A stretch of 64,000 nt of DNA from Ilex aquifolium (lineage: Eukaryota; Streptophyta; Magnoliopsida; Aquifoliales; Aquifoliaceae). The translations under genes were made by a program, and so were the position numbers. Of this stretch, positions 1-10,100 are shown piece after piece (positions within the stretch are counted from its first letter, which is position 1; each line of letters opens with the position of its first letter). Location of the stretch: NCBI GenBank assembly GCA_951799425.1, contig OX637402.1, positions 7,344,001-7,408,000 of the forward strand. Direction: 5' to 3'. Under the pieces are notes generated by a model that was not told where the DNA came from, did not search any database, and saw only the letters and a program-made list of their open reading frames with translations.

Positions 1-1080
1 AAAGCTCAAACTTCACAAAATATTGAGGATATTAAGATTCATTTAGCCAAATTGACCCAGTATTTGAGCACAACAAAAAAGGGAAAATTCGCATCTCAAC
101 CTAAACCTCCACAGGGTCAAAACCAAGCTAATGTCATGTCTTCCAAACACTCCCATCGCCAAGTCCAAGAAATTACCACACTGAGAAGTGGTCAGGTGAT
201 TGAAAAGACCATTAAAGCGAAAACTCTAGAGCCCATAGCTGAGTCAATCCCAGTAAATGAACCAATTGAGCCTGAACTGGTGATTGAAAAGGAAACAACG
301 TTGCCAAATGAAAAAAAAAATTCAAGTCCTGTTCCTTTACCTTTTCCTCAAAGAGTCAAGAAGCCTCAACCATTGAACAATCATGCTGAAATCTTTGAGT
401 TTTTTAAGCAAGTAAAAATTAACATCCCCCTATTAGATGCAATCAAGTAAGTCTCATCCTATGCCAAGTTTCTAAAAGACCTTTACACAGTGAAAAGAAG
501 GATCAATGTACATAAAAGAGTATTTTTAACTGAACAGGCTAGTGCTATCATTCAGCAGAAGACCCCTCTGAAGTACAAAGATCCTAGAGTCCTACAGTTT
601 CATGCATAATTAGAAACTTCCGAATTGAGCAAGCCCTGCTTGATCTTGGAGCTAGTGTTAATCTACTTCCATATTCTTTCTATGAGCAGTTAGGATTGGG
701 TGAATTAAAACCCACCAATGTCACATTGCAATTGGCAGATCGTTCAGTGAAAATTCCATGTGGAATTGTGGAGGATGTACTTGTTTAAGTTGATAAGTTT
801 TATTTCACAATGGATTTTATTGTCTTGGATACACAGCCAGTCTTGCATCTCTCTACACAAATTCCTATCATTTTAGGTCGACCATTCCTAGCTACATCAA
901 ATGCATTAATTAATTGTAAGAATGCAATCATGAAAATTTCATTTGGAAATATGACTTTGGAATTGAATGTGTTCGACATTGCAAAACAACCCAGAGAGGA
1001 AGAAGAACTGCATGAAGTAAATTGCATTGAGTCCTTAACACAAAACCTGTTTGAAAATGCTTGTAAAAAGAAAGAGTCAC
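1..1080 (+). pseudogene. Element A gag C-terminus and protease, decayed
   Basis: The translation matches the gag tail and protease of the two other Athila-type elements here. It runs through a Gln/Pro-rich tail, a TTLRSG motif, an FFKQVKINIPLLDAIK segment, then LLPYS and a GRPFLATSNALINC segment. The protease active-site region reads LDLGASVNLLP. Breaks are a TAA at 448-450 (CAA in relatives), a one-base frameshift near 587-595 and a TAA at 786-788. The frame runs into the solo LTR after 1080, so the last residues of any apparent ORF there are LTR sequence. Gag coats the genomic RNA and the protease cleaves the polyprotein; neither can function here. Confidence 0.9.
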
Positions 1081-3042
1081 TGATGAGGCTTGATCCAAAT
1101 GTATACACCCAAGTGCAGGCGGTCAAGCTGTAGTAATAATCCGGTTTGAGTCCGGAGTCGAATCCACAGGGAACTTTTGTTGATATTTCTAAGGCAAGCA
1201 GTGGTAGAGACCTTTTGATTGTAACCTTTTTGATTTGCTGCGAGATATGGGTTTTGCTGGACAGAATATAAGATTCTTTCCAGAAAGATTTTCTTGACAA
1301 AATAGGAGATGAATGCTAATTAAAAAGAGTCACCCTTTAGTGCAAGGATCTGGACATGTAGTTAGTTATCCGGTTTGTCATAATTGTGCTTGATAACTCA
1401 ATTAACTCTTGTGTCAACAGCAAGTTAATCGAAAGATAAAGATGGATTGTGAGAATTAAGAACATGATTCCGATGTCTTTCTAGAAGTTTACAAGAATTG
1501 CCTGTGCCGAGACTTAACCCGTCTACAAACAAGCAAGTGTTTCTACAAGACATCCAATCATGATATTAATAGTCCATTCTTTAAATGAAGTACATTAAGG
1601 GGGGAGATTGAAGGGTAGTCATGAGGATCTAGCCGGGGTACTTGCTTTGAACTGATGAGTCTTTCTATGCAGGAGTCATCCATGTCATAGAAAGAGCTCA
1701 CAATTATACAAAGTACCTTAGCTTTGCTAGATGCAATCAATCATCCGATAACAAGAAGAAATAAACGTTAAGCATAAAAGAACATTGCACAAATATGATT
1801 CCCGGATAACTTGTACATGCCTTTCTCCTCTCACTAAAGAGTGAATGAGAAACTACTCACTCTTCATGGCTTGGGTAAAGCTAGAAAAGTGAGTGATGCT
1901 CATCCCTCCAAGTGGAGAACTTTAAAAGATAAAGTAACAACAAACGCGGAGCAAATCTTCCACAAAGAATGAGTGAATCACGTTCCACCCTTCACGGCTT
2001 TAATCAAGCTCTAGAAAAGTGGAAAAGTTTCACTCTTCTAAGAAAGAAGGAAGCTCAAGCAATGGAAGTGAAATGCATGAACAATAAAAGTAGAAGAAAG
2101 CTAGTCACATTTGGAGGGTGGCTTCCTCAACCAAAGATTGGAGGGTTGCTTCCTCAACCAAGATGGGAGCTATTTCTCTTCTATGCATGAGAAATGAAAG
2201 CATAAACATAAGCATAAGCATAAAAATACTGTTATAACAAGCAAGAGATGTTGGGCTAAAGCCAAACTAATCTCTAAAATAAAGACTTCATAAGGAAAAT
2301 GAACTAACTACAATGAGAGTGGGAGTCTAAGCCTCCATCACTATCTACTTCCTACTATGCTCTCCTTTTTTTAGCTCTCCAACAAGGGGAGTATTTATAG
2401 GCAAGAGGAGGAGGCAGGGGGGAGGTGAAAGAATAGTGTTTGCCGCCCAAGTCCAAGTGAACAGTCAACAACTCTGCTGCCAGTCTGTGGATAACGTTCG
2501 AACGTGAGTTGGCGTTCGAACGTTCTTTCTGTTTTTGCACTGAGGGCGTTCGAACGTTGACTGCCGTTCGAACGTTTCTTCTTGTTTTTGCACTAAGGGC
2601 GTTCGAACGCCAGATTTGCTCTGACCCCTTTCACTCGAGTGATCTGTGGTCTTCTGTGAAGTTCAGTTCCAACTCTCTGCAGTGGTCTGGTCTTCCATCA
2701 ACTCAAGTGCACGTTCGAATGTGAGTTGGCGTTCGAACGTGCACTCAAGTACTTCAGAGCTCCAGTCTTATTTCCTAACTGCAACACGCCTTCTCTTCAG
2801 CAGTTAAGTCTGCTACAGTGTATTGTGGACGTTCGAACGTGAGTTGGCGTTCGAACGTTCTGGCTGTGCTCCAAGCTTCTCCAATTTTGGGCTCTAATGT
2901 ACTGGTGCTGCATCCAAGTGTGGTACTTGTTGTTCTTGGGTCCTTGTTCAGTTTAGGGCCTGAAATGACATCACTTAAACTCCATTAAAGTACCATTAGT
3001 CTTAAAATGTCATAATAATATGTCAACTTTAAGGACTAATCA
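1081..3042 (-). mobile_element. Solo LTR of the element B family, minus strand
   Basis: This 1962-bp block is the reverse complement of the LTRs at 30059-32015 and 42288-44225. It starts TGATGAGGCTTGATCC and ends GGACTAATCA, so in LTR orientation it runs TG...CA. It is flanked by GTCAC on both sides (1076-1080 and 3043-3047). No internal sequence is attached. Intact flanking duplications plus a single LTR are the classical outcome of recombination between the two LTRs of a full insertion. It interrupts the element A protease-RT linker. Confidence 0.96.
2392..2857 (-). promoter_or_regulatory. Palindrome cluster and TATA box of the solo LTR
   Basis: On the minus strand a TATAAATA box (2392-2399) has upstream of it copies of the 10-bp palindrome CGTTCGAACG at 2495, 2513, 2547, 2565, 2600, 2730, 2830 and 2848. 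A degenerate copy lies at 2712. The paired copies are always 18 bp apart start to start. The arrangement is the same as in both LTRs of element B. A role in transcription is inferred from position only. Confidence 0.65.
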
Positions 3043-5082
3043 GTCACATGCACTAGAGTCTGTGCAAAATAATGATTATGTAGATATGTCAACCATTGAA
3101 ATGTGGAGTCCTAGATTTGAAGAATTATTGCCTTCTGAAACTAAGTCTGCAGAGCCTAGTGTTGTAGCTATCAAACTAGAATTGAAACCTCTTCCGACTG
3201 ACTTGAAATATGTCTTCTTGGGGGAGGATGAAACTCATCCAGTGATAATATCTTCAAAGTTGTCAGAAGTCCAAGAAAAGAAATTGATAGAAGTCATAAA
3301 AAATATCGAAGTGCTATCGGTTGGATGCTAGAAAATATAAAGGGTATAAGTCCTATTCTTCATACTCATTATATATACTTAGAGGAAGATTCCAAACCAT
3401 CCCGACAGCTGCAAAGAAGGTTGAACCCACATTTGAAAGAAATAGTCCGGGCTGAAGTACTTAAGCTATTAGACGTTGATGTTATATATCATATATCTGA
3501 TAGTAAATGGTTCAACTCAACACAGGTAGTGCCTAAAAATTCTGGTGTCATGATCGTGAAAAACCAAGAAAATGAATTAGTCCCTATGCGTACAGTCACT
3601 GGTTAGCGTATGTGTATTGACTATCGGAAGTTGAATTCTCTCACCAGAAAATATTATTCCCCCCTACCTTTCCTAGATCAAGTCTTAGAAACAATAATCG
3701 GTCATGCATATTATTATTTTTTGGATGGATATTCCGGTTATAACCAGATTGAAATAGCAATTGATGATCAAGAGAAAACCACTTTTACAAGTCCCTTTGG
3801 CACTTTTGCTTATAAAATAATGGTTATAACCAGCCACTTTTAAGCGTTGTATGTTAAGCATTTTTAGTGATATGGTAGAGTGGTTTTAGAAGTCTTCATG
3901 GATGATTTTTCGGTATATGATGATTCATTTGAATTAAGTTTAGAGAATTTTGAAAAGTCCTTACTCGATGTAAGAAAACAAATCTTGTTTTGAATTGGAA
4001 AAAGTGTCATTTTATGGTCACACGGGGCATTGTTTTAGGACATGTAGTTTCCGCGAAGGGAATTGAAGTTGATAAGTCCAAAATCGATTTAATCGCCAAT
4101 CTCCCTCCACCTAAGACAGTAAAAGATGTTCGATCATTTCTAAGTCATGCAGGATTCTATAGAAGATTCATTAAAAATTTCAGTTTGATATCCAGACCTA
4201 TGTGTATTCTTTTATGTCAGGATGTACCATTTGATTGGAATGATGCATGTCAATTAGCATTTGATAAACTTAAAAGCATGCTTATTTCTTCACCAATTAT
4301 GCAACCTCCTGACTGGTCTTTACTTTTGAATTAATGTATGATGCTAGTGACTACGCAATACGAGCAGTTTTAGGTCAAAGAAAAGATAAAAAAAGCCCTA
4401 TGTGATTTATTATGCAAGCAAAACATTGAATGATGCACATATAAATTACTCTACCACAGAAAAAAAAAAATCCTTACTGTTGTATATGCTTTAGATAAAT
4501 TTCGCTCATATTTGGTTGGATCCTCAATTATTGTGTTTACTAATCATGCAACCTTGAAACACTAAGAAGGATGCTAAACTACGTCTCCTAAGATGGATAC
4601 TATTGCTTCAAGAATTCAATCTTATCATCAAAGACAAGAAAGGAGTTGAAAATGTGGTAGCTGATCATTTATCAAGGGTGGATTATGATATAAGGGAATA
4701 ACCAATACCAATCAAAGAAACCTTTCCAGATGAGCAGCTATTTGCAGTAACAGAAGTACCATGGTATGCAGATATAGCCAATTATTTAGCTACATGTACT
4801 ATTCATTTTCATTATACCTGGACCAACAAAAAGAAATTTTTTAAGAGAGGTAAGCAATTTCCTTTGGCGTTTAAGTACTGTAAAGATCAAATAATAAGGT
4901 GTTGTGTACCCAATCATGAAATCGGTCAGATCATTTCATTTTTTCATTCTGAAGGATGTGGAGGGCATTTTTGTTCAAAGAAAACCGCTGCTAAAATTTT
5001 GCAGTGTGGATTTTACTAGCCCACTCTTTTTGTCTAAATTGTGACAAATATCAAAGAATGGAGAATATTTCAAAAAGAAATA
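3043..5082 (+). pseudogene. Element A pol: RT, RNase H, start of integrase, decayed
   Basis: Continues the polyprotein after the solo LTR. The linker ELKPLPTDLKY is followed by the RT entry KLLDVDVIYHISDSKW, then MCIDYRKLN, the catalytic FMDDFSVY region (about 3895-3920), the connection segment [11 protein letters not shown], and RNase H motifs (YDASD, STTEK, a degraded TNHATLK). [14 protein letters not shown] and the integrase HHCC finger (HSEGCGGHF) come last. Breaks include a frameshift near 3318-3325, a TAG at 3604-3606 where relatives have Trp, a small deletion near 3825-3840, a frameshift near 3960 and another near 4330. The chromovirus complex interrupts it after AAATA at 5078-5082. 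Confidence 0.9.
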
Positions 5083-5344
5083 TGTAACACACCGCATTTT
5101 CGTTTATATATGTATATAGATATATACTAAATAATAGTTGTAAAAATGTTGATATAGTATAACTCGAGGAAATAATATTTGAAATTTAGTTTTAGTATGT
5201 GAAAATATGAAATTTTATGTCCTAGAACTTGTACTAAATAGGTTTGAGGTAGAAATATATGTTGGAGAGGTTTGTGATGGTTTTGGAAGAGATTGGAATG
5301 GATTAGAAATGAAAAATAAAGGAAGTAGGCAAATCTGGGATCAA

Positions 5345-5511
5345 CTACCGGTAGTCAAGTGCCCAGTGTACTCGGACTACCGGTAGTCAACAGGTAGTCG
5401 AGTGCCCAGAATAGTCGAACTACCGGTAGTCATAGTTTAACTACCGGTAGCCACTGTAAAAATCAGACAATTTTAGTTCGCCAACAGCCGGTTTTTCCCC
5501 CACTATAAATA
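5345..5511 (+). promoter_or_regulatory. T LTR1 promoter: CTACCGGTAG palindromes and TATA box
   Basis: Four copies of the perfect palindrome CTACCGGTAG start at 5345, 5377, 5420 and 5441, some extended to the 14-bp GACTACCGGTAGTC. A TATAAATA box follows at 5504-5511, with a short leader-like sequence behind it. LTR2 has five copies (10366, 10398, 10441, 10484, 10505) through duplication of a 43-bp unit; LTR3 also has five, from 23920. The position upstream of TATA in U3 suggests binding sites for a regulator. The factor is unknown. Confidence 0.65.
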
Positions 5512-6068
5512 CTTCTTGCCATCCCCTTAGCCTTCATTACACACCTTAAAACCCTAGAAAACATTAGAGAGAAAGAGGGGAAGAGAAAAACACAAGATCA
5601 AAGGTGAAAAACAAGGAATTTAAGGGTGATTCAAGATCCAAGCCCTAGATTTCCAAGAACATCAAGGTAGGGGTTTTCTCTCACTCACTTACATTGATGG
5701 CTAGGGTATTTATATATGTATGTTTTGGCTATCAATGGTATATATATATGTTATGGAATCATCATCTCTTAGGCTTTTTGGCAAAGATTACATGTTTTGA
5801 ACAAAGTTAGGGTTTAATACCCATGAAATCTCTTTTCTAGTTTTAAAACCCTAGTTTTTGGGAGAGTGATGTATTTCTTCTTAAATGCTTCTTTATTATG
5901 AACTTCAAAAATCGTAGTTGTTTGTGTTGGGTAGAAAAATGATGTTATTGTGATCTCATGTATTTTCTTTGTTGGTTGGGGAATTGTTACATAATATATC
6001 TTGGGGATTTTGGAGAGATGCTTGTAAAATGATATAAATATTGGAATGGTATGCTTGGTTGGGTTGTT

Positions 6069-6640
6069 TGTGATGCCTTGAGGGTGAGAGGTTCCTTATA
6101 AGGATGCTCATGCCAAGAGAGGAGAGTATGTGATTTCCCTCAAGAGGTTCCTTATAAGGATGCTTGAGTTTGTGATGCCTTGAGGGTGAGAGGTTCCTAA
6201 TAAGGATGCTCATGCCAAGAGAGGAGAGTATGTGATTTCCCTCAAGAGGTTCCTTATAAGGATGCTTGAGTTTGTGATGCCTTGAGGGTGGGAGGTTCCT
6301 TATAAGGATGCTCATGCCAAGAGAGGAGAGTATGTGATTTCCCTCAAGAGGTTCCTTATAAGGATGCTTGAGTTTGTGATGCCTTGAGGGTGAGAGGTTC
6401 CTTATAAGGATGCTCATACCAAGAGAGGAAAGTATGTGATTTTCCTTAAGATGTTCCTTATAAGGATGCTTAAGAAACTAAGCCTTGAGGGTGAGAGGTT
6501 CCTTATAAGGATGCTCATGCCAAAAGAGGACAGTATGTGATTTTCCTCAAGAGGTTCCTTATAAGGATGCTTGAGTAACCAAGCCTTGAGGGTGAGAGGT
6601 TCCTTATAAGGATGTCCATGCCAAAAGAGGACAATATTAT
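6069..6640 (+). repeat. 102-bp tandem repeats in T LTR1
   Basis: Units start at 6069, 6171, 6273 and 6375, exactly 102 bp apart, followed by two diverged units up to about 6640. Each unit carries two copies of the 12-bp palindrome TCCTTATAAGGA. Because 102 is 34 codons, the minus strand stays open as a repeated 34-residue pattern. I regard that as a by-product of the period, not a gene. The array lies downstream of the TATA box, so it would be transcribed. Confidence 0.9.
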
Positions 6641-7251
6641 ATAATGTGTGGGAAATGGTTTATATTTTGAAAATGGATGTTTGTTAAAATGGGTTATTAT
6701 TGTTCATTTCTAGTACTATTGCTATTTAAAATTGAGATCCTTGTTGAAATGTCACTGCCTTATTTCAAATTATGTATCTATGTTATGTTAAAAATGAGAC
6801 CGGCCATTTTAAATACGTTTCTAAACCTTGTTTGGGTTTGAGAGAATTTTTCTACAGAGCTTCGTGCTCACCCCCTACCGCTAACATTTTTCAGATTACC
6901 CTCTCGAGGAAGAGCTGGGAGTCGAGGAGCCCGCACACTGGGAGATTCCGATAGACGGGAGCGTGGATCCCGAGGTGGACGCCTAGAGCGACACTTCCTT
7001 TCGTTCTAGACTAGGATATTCATTTTGAACCTTGTAAAGTCTAGTTTTATTTTGTTATTTCCGCTGCGCTACATTAGTTGATTTTTGGAATGTAAAGGCC
7101 AAAATGGGTCTATTCTTTTGGGGATAATGCTGTAAATGTTATGGATGACTTGATGAAGTCTTATTTATTGATGGATTATATTAGTGCTCTCATGATATGA
7201 ATGTTTGAGAATGTAATGTCATCCAGGGTGTGTTTTGGGGTGTTACAAAGT

Positions 7252-7263
7252 TGGTATCAGAGC
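7252..7263 (+). other. Primer-binding site of T copy 1 (initiator tRNA-Met)
   Basis: TGGTATCAGAGC lies five bases after the LTR1 end. It is the usual complement to the 3' end of plant initiator tRNA-Met used by chromoviruses. The second internal copy has the same site at 12314-12325. Confidence 0.93.
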
Positions 7264-7440
7264 TTAGGCTTTAGGTCTTACATGGGAGCTGTAGGTTATG
7301 GATTACCACTAGAAAGGTTGGACTAGGTTGAAGGAACCGTAGGCTTGCATTTGTTTGAAGTTATGTGTGTATCAGATAGGTTAGATTCATGGTATATTTA
7401 GGTTAAGGGTTAATTATTTGTTCGAATTCGATAAGTTGTC

Positions 7441-8181
7441 TCGCTACGCAATCAAGTTTGTGGTCACTGAGGCAAGGAGGGCTAAACGCTTTGAACAAGA
7501 TTTGAGGCCTTCCATCTGCGAGAAGCGGGTTACACTCTTAATTCGAGAATACAAGATCTCGTGAACGTGGACGTGGACGTGGACGTGGACGCGGTTGAAC
7601 AAAGACTTCAGACAGTTGGAGAAGATGGAGTTACTCAGACGAGAGCAGGCATGTACCCGCGCCAATGCTTTGCATGCGAAAAGTATGGGCACTTCAAACA
7701 TAGATGCCCCTCGTTTCCCCCAATGACCAAGCAAGCAACCGAGCAAGTACCAGCAAACAAGTCACCTCTACAAAGGCCATCACAGCAGAGACCTCAGATA
7801 GCTCGAGGAGCGGGAGGCGTACCAGAGAGAGTAGGCACGGATGCACGCCGATGCTTCGCCTGTGGAGGTGTTGGGCACTTCAAAGATAATTGTCCATTGC
7901 TTTCCACCAAGACCAACCAAGTAACTGGGCGAGTGAATGCAAACAGGCCACCGCTACGACAGCCACTACCACCACAGAGACTGTTACAAGCTCAAGCCCC
8001 CGGCGGCGCCAATCAAGGAAGGGTTTTTGCTTTGACTCAACAGGAGGAAGATGCCTCCAACGCCATTGTGGAAGGTATTGTTCTTCTCTACCATTCTTGG
8101 GCCCGAATTACATTGGATACCTATGCGACTTATTCTTTTCTACGTACTGTGTACGCTGTGGAATTGGGACTGGGTTTCTAG
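7441..8181 (+). pseudogene. T copy 1 gag C-terminus with two zinc knuckles and start of protease
   Basis: The reading begins with a gag core remnant (EARRAKRFEQDLRPSI) that ends at a TGA near 7561. It resumes in another frame with a (GTGGAC)n stretch encoding Val-Asp repeats. Two CX2CX4HX4C knuckles follow, CFACEKYGHFKHRC and CFACGGVGHFKDNC. Next comes a protease-like start (GRVFALTQQEEDASNAIVEG, then a degraded active-site region) before a TAG at 8179-8181. Two knuckles in tandem are notable. The gag N-terminus is absent, since only about 180 bp separate the primer site from this core remnant. The product would not be functional. Confidence 0.8.
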
Positions 8182-9534
8182 GGAATAGAACTTACTGTAT
8201 ATGTTAACTTGCCTACGGGAAAACAAGGGGATACCAGTAGGGTTTATTTATATGTAATCTTTGACTCTAATTTATATCTACTTGCTATGGAATCATCATG
8301 TCTTGCCATTCTGGATAATACTACCTTGTCCCAAAATATATTATGGTGGGGTAAACCCTAAATCTTTTCTTATGCCTTCAAACCCTAGTTTACAAAGGAG
8401 ATGTGTTTTTCTCTTGATTTCTCCTTTGTTCTTGATTCCCGAACTTAAATATTATTTGTTCTAAGCTATGTTATGGGTGGGTGACCACCAAATCCTTTTG
8501 GTATGCCCTTGAAATCCTAGTTTTCAAGGGAGAGGTGTTTTCTCTTTATCTTGCCTCTGTCATTGATTTCAAACCTTGATAGTCGTTTGTTATTGATTTC
8601 CATACATGATTGTTCCGTTAAATCTTAATTTCTCCTTTGTTCATGACTTTCAAGCTTGATACGCTTTTATTCTTGATTTCCAAGCTTAATATTCATTTGC
8701 TCTTGATAGCCAAATTTGGTATTCATTTGATTGATTCTAACTATTGTAATTCATGTATTCTTGATATTCAATATTTGACATCCTTTGGTTCTTGATTTCA
8801 AGACTTTGGTTGTTCCTTTGTTTTTAATTTCCCCAGGCTTGATGATCCATTGGTTCTTGATAGCCAAATTTAATATTCATTTGTTATTGATTCTAACCCT
8901 TGTGATTCATTTATTCTTGATATTCAATACTTGATATTCATTGGTTCTTGATTTCAAGACTTGACATTCAATTGCTCTTGATTTCAATACTTGATTTCTC
9001 CTTGTCCTTGAGTTCAAAACTTGATACTCTTTAGTTCTTGGTTACAAAGCTTGATATGCATCTGTTATTGACTCCAAGACTCGATTGTTACTTTGTTCTT
9101 GATTTCAAGCTTTGATTGTTTCTTATTTTGATTCCAAAGCTTGATATGGGTTTGTTATGGAATTCAAGACTTGATTGTTCCTTTATTTTGGATTCCAAAA
9201 ACTTGAGATTCGTTTGTTATTAATTTCAAACCTTGCTTGTTCTTTTGTTCTTGATTTCCAAGCTTGATAGCCATTTATTCTTGATTCCAAAGCTTGATTA
9301 TTTATTTGCTCATGAATTCAAAACTCTAGTGATTGGTAGTGACCACTAAAATGGTATTTTCGATGATATTATGTTAATTTTTTTCTTAAATTATTTCGTT
9401 GAAAAAAAAATGTATATGGATTTGGAAGCAAAAATGGGAGGACAAGTCTGGTTAGGTTTCAACTGTAACCTTTGGTGGATTGTAATTTATATCAGAGTGC
9501 ACAGCGAACTAACAGAGTAATGACTAAAAAGGGG
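8182..9534 (+). repeat. AT-rich degenerate repeat region replacing RT to integrase in T copy 1
   Basis: No coding domain is visible where protease end, RT, RNase H and the integrase core should lie. From about 8560 to 9330 the sequence is a loose tandem repeat with a period of roughly 30-40 bp built on TTCTTGATTTCAAGACTTGA-like units. An AAATCC/CCCTAG-like stretch precedes it. The same region in copy 2 is nearly identical. Its origin is unknown. Confidence 0.75.
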
Positions 9535-10060
9535 GAAACTACGGAGAAGATTCAACTCATCTGAGAGAGGCTACGGACGGCGCAAGGTAGACAGAATAGC
9601 TAGGCGGATCACTGACGAAGACCCTTAGAATTCAAGGTGGGAGACTACGTATTTCTCAAGGTGTCACTCAAGAAGGGCGTGTTTCGATTCGGCAAGAAGG
9701 GGAAGTTAGCGCCAAGATATACCGGACCGTTTGAGGTAATCAAAGCGGTAGGCAAGGCGGCATATCAACTTCGACTACCAGCCCAGCTATCCGGAGTACA
9801 TGACGTGTTCCACGTGTCCATGTTGAGAAGGTGTCATTCGGATGCAACTCCAGTCGTGAACTTGGAGGAGATTGAAATTCAAGACGGAGCCACCTATGAA
9901 GAACAACCGTTGAAGATTCTCGATGCCAAAGAAAAGGTACTCCGTAACAAAGTCATCCGACTAGTGAAGGTTGGGTAGCAACATCATGGAGTGGAGGAAG
10001 CTACATGGGAACCGGAGCAAGAAATGCGGGAGAAGTATCCCTTTTTGTTCACTACTTGAG
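9535..10060 (+). pseudogene. T copy 1 integrase C-terminus and chromodomain-like tail
   Basis: The segment starts with an EKIQLI-ERLRTAQ-like helix containing a TGA. The integrase C-terminal fold follows (VGDYVFLKVSLKKG, GKLAPRYTGPFEVI, SGVHDVFHVSMLRR). The chromodomain-like end comes last (EEQPLKILDAKEKVLRNKVI, then HHGVEEATWEPEQEMREKYP). A TAG at 9976-9978 replaces the Trp expected before QHHGVEEATW. In chromoviruses this tail guides integration to heterochromatin. Here it survives without the catalytic core. The ORF appears to start with GTG at 9637 only because upstream stops block it. Confidence 0.85.
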
Positions 10061-10083
10061 GTAAGTTTCGAGGACGAAACTTT

Positions 10084-10100
10084 CTTTAAGGGGGGTGGAT
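10084..10100 (+). other. Polypurine tract of T copy 1
   Basis: CTTTAAGGGGGGTGGAT lies immediately before LTR2. It is the plus-strand priming site of reverse transcription. The same tract precedes LTR3 at about 15159-15175. Confidence 0.85.

Larger units (their letters stand above)
5083..7247 (+). repeat. LTR1 of complex T
   Basis: A 2165-bp LTR with perfect 8-bp terminal inverted repeats (TGTAACAC/GTGTTACA). It holds a palindrome cluster and TATA box near base 420, an AAACCCTA-rich stretch, and an array of 102-bp repeats. It ends directly before the tRNA-Met primer site. LTR2 and LTR3 are near-identical in sequence but differ in repeat copy number. Confidence 0.95.

Noticed and set aside
1969..2190. 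ORFs of 60-73 codons inside B-family LTRs (1969-2190, 30908-31129, 31358-31540, 43118-43339, 43568-43750)
   Set aside because: They recur only because the LTR recurs. They appear on either strand relative to the element and have no domain.
5956..6417. Minus-strand ORF of 153 codons with a repeated 34-residue pattern (also 11020-11481 and 24574-24933)
   Set aside because: It is the shadow of the 102-bp tandem repeat, whose period is a multiple of three. No domain or conserved start outside the array.
6069..6640. CRISPR-like array
   Set aside because: Repeats are contiguous 102-bp units without unique spacers, inside a plant LTR.
7704..8207. Alternative-frame ORFs overlapping the T zinc-knuckle region (also 12778-13281)
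   Set aside because: The knuckle frame has clear CX2CX4HX4C motifs. The others are overlapping shadows.
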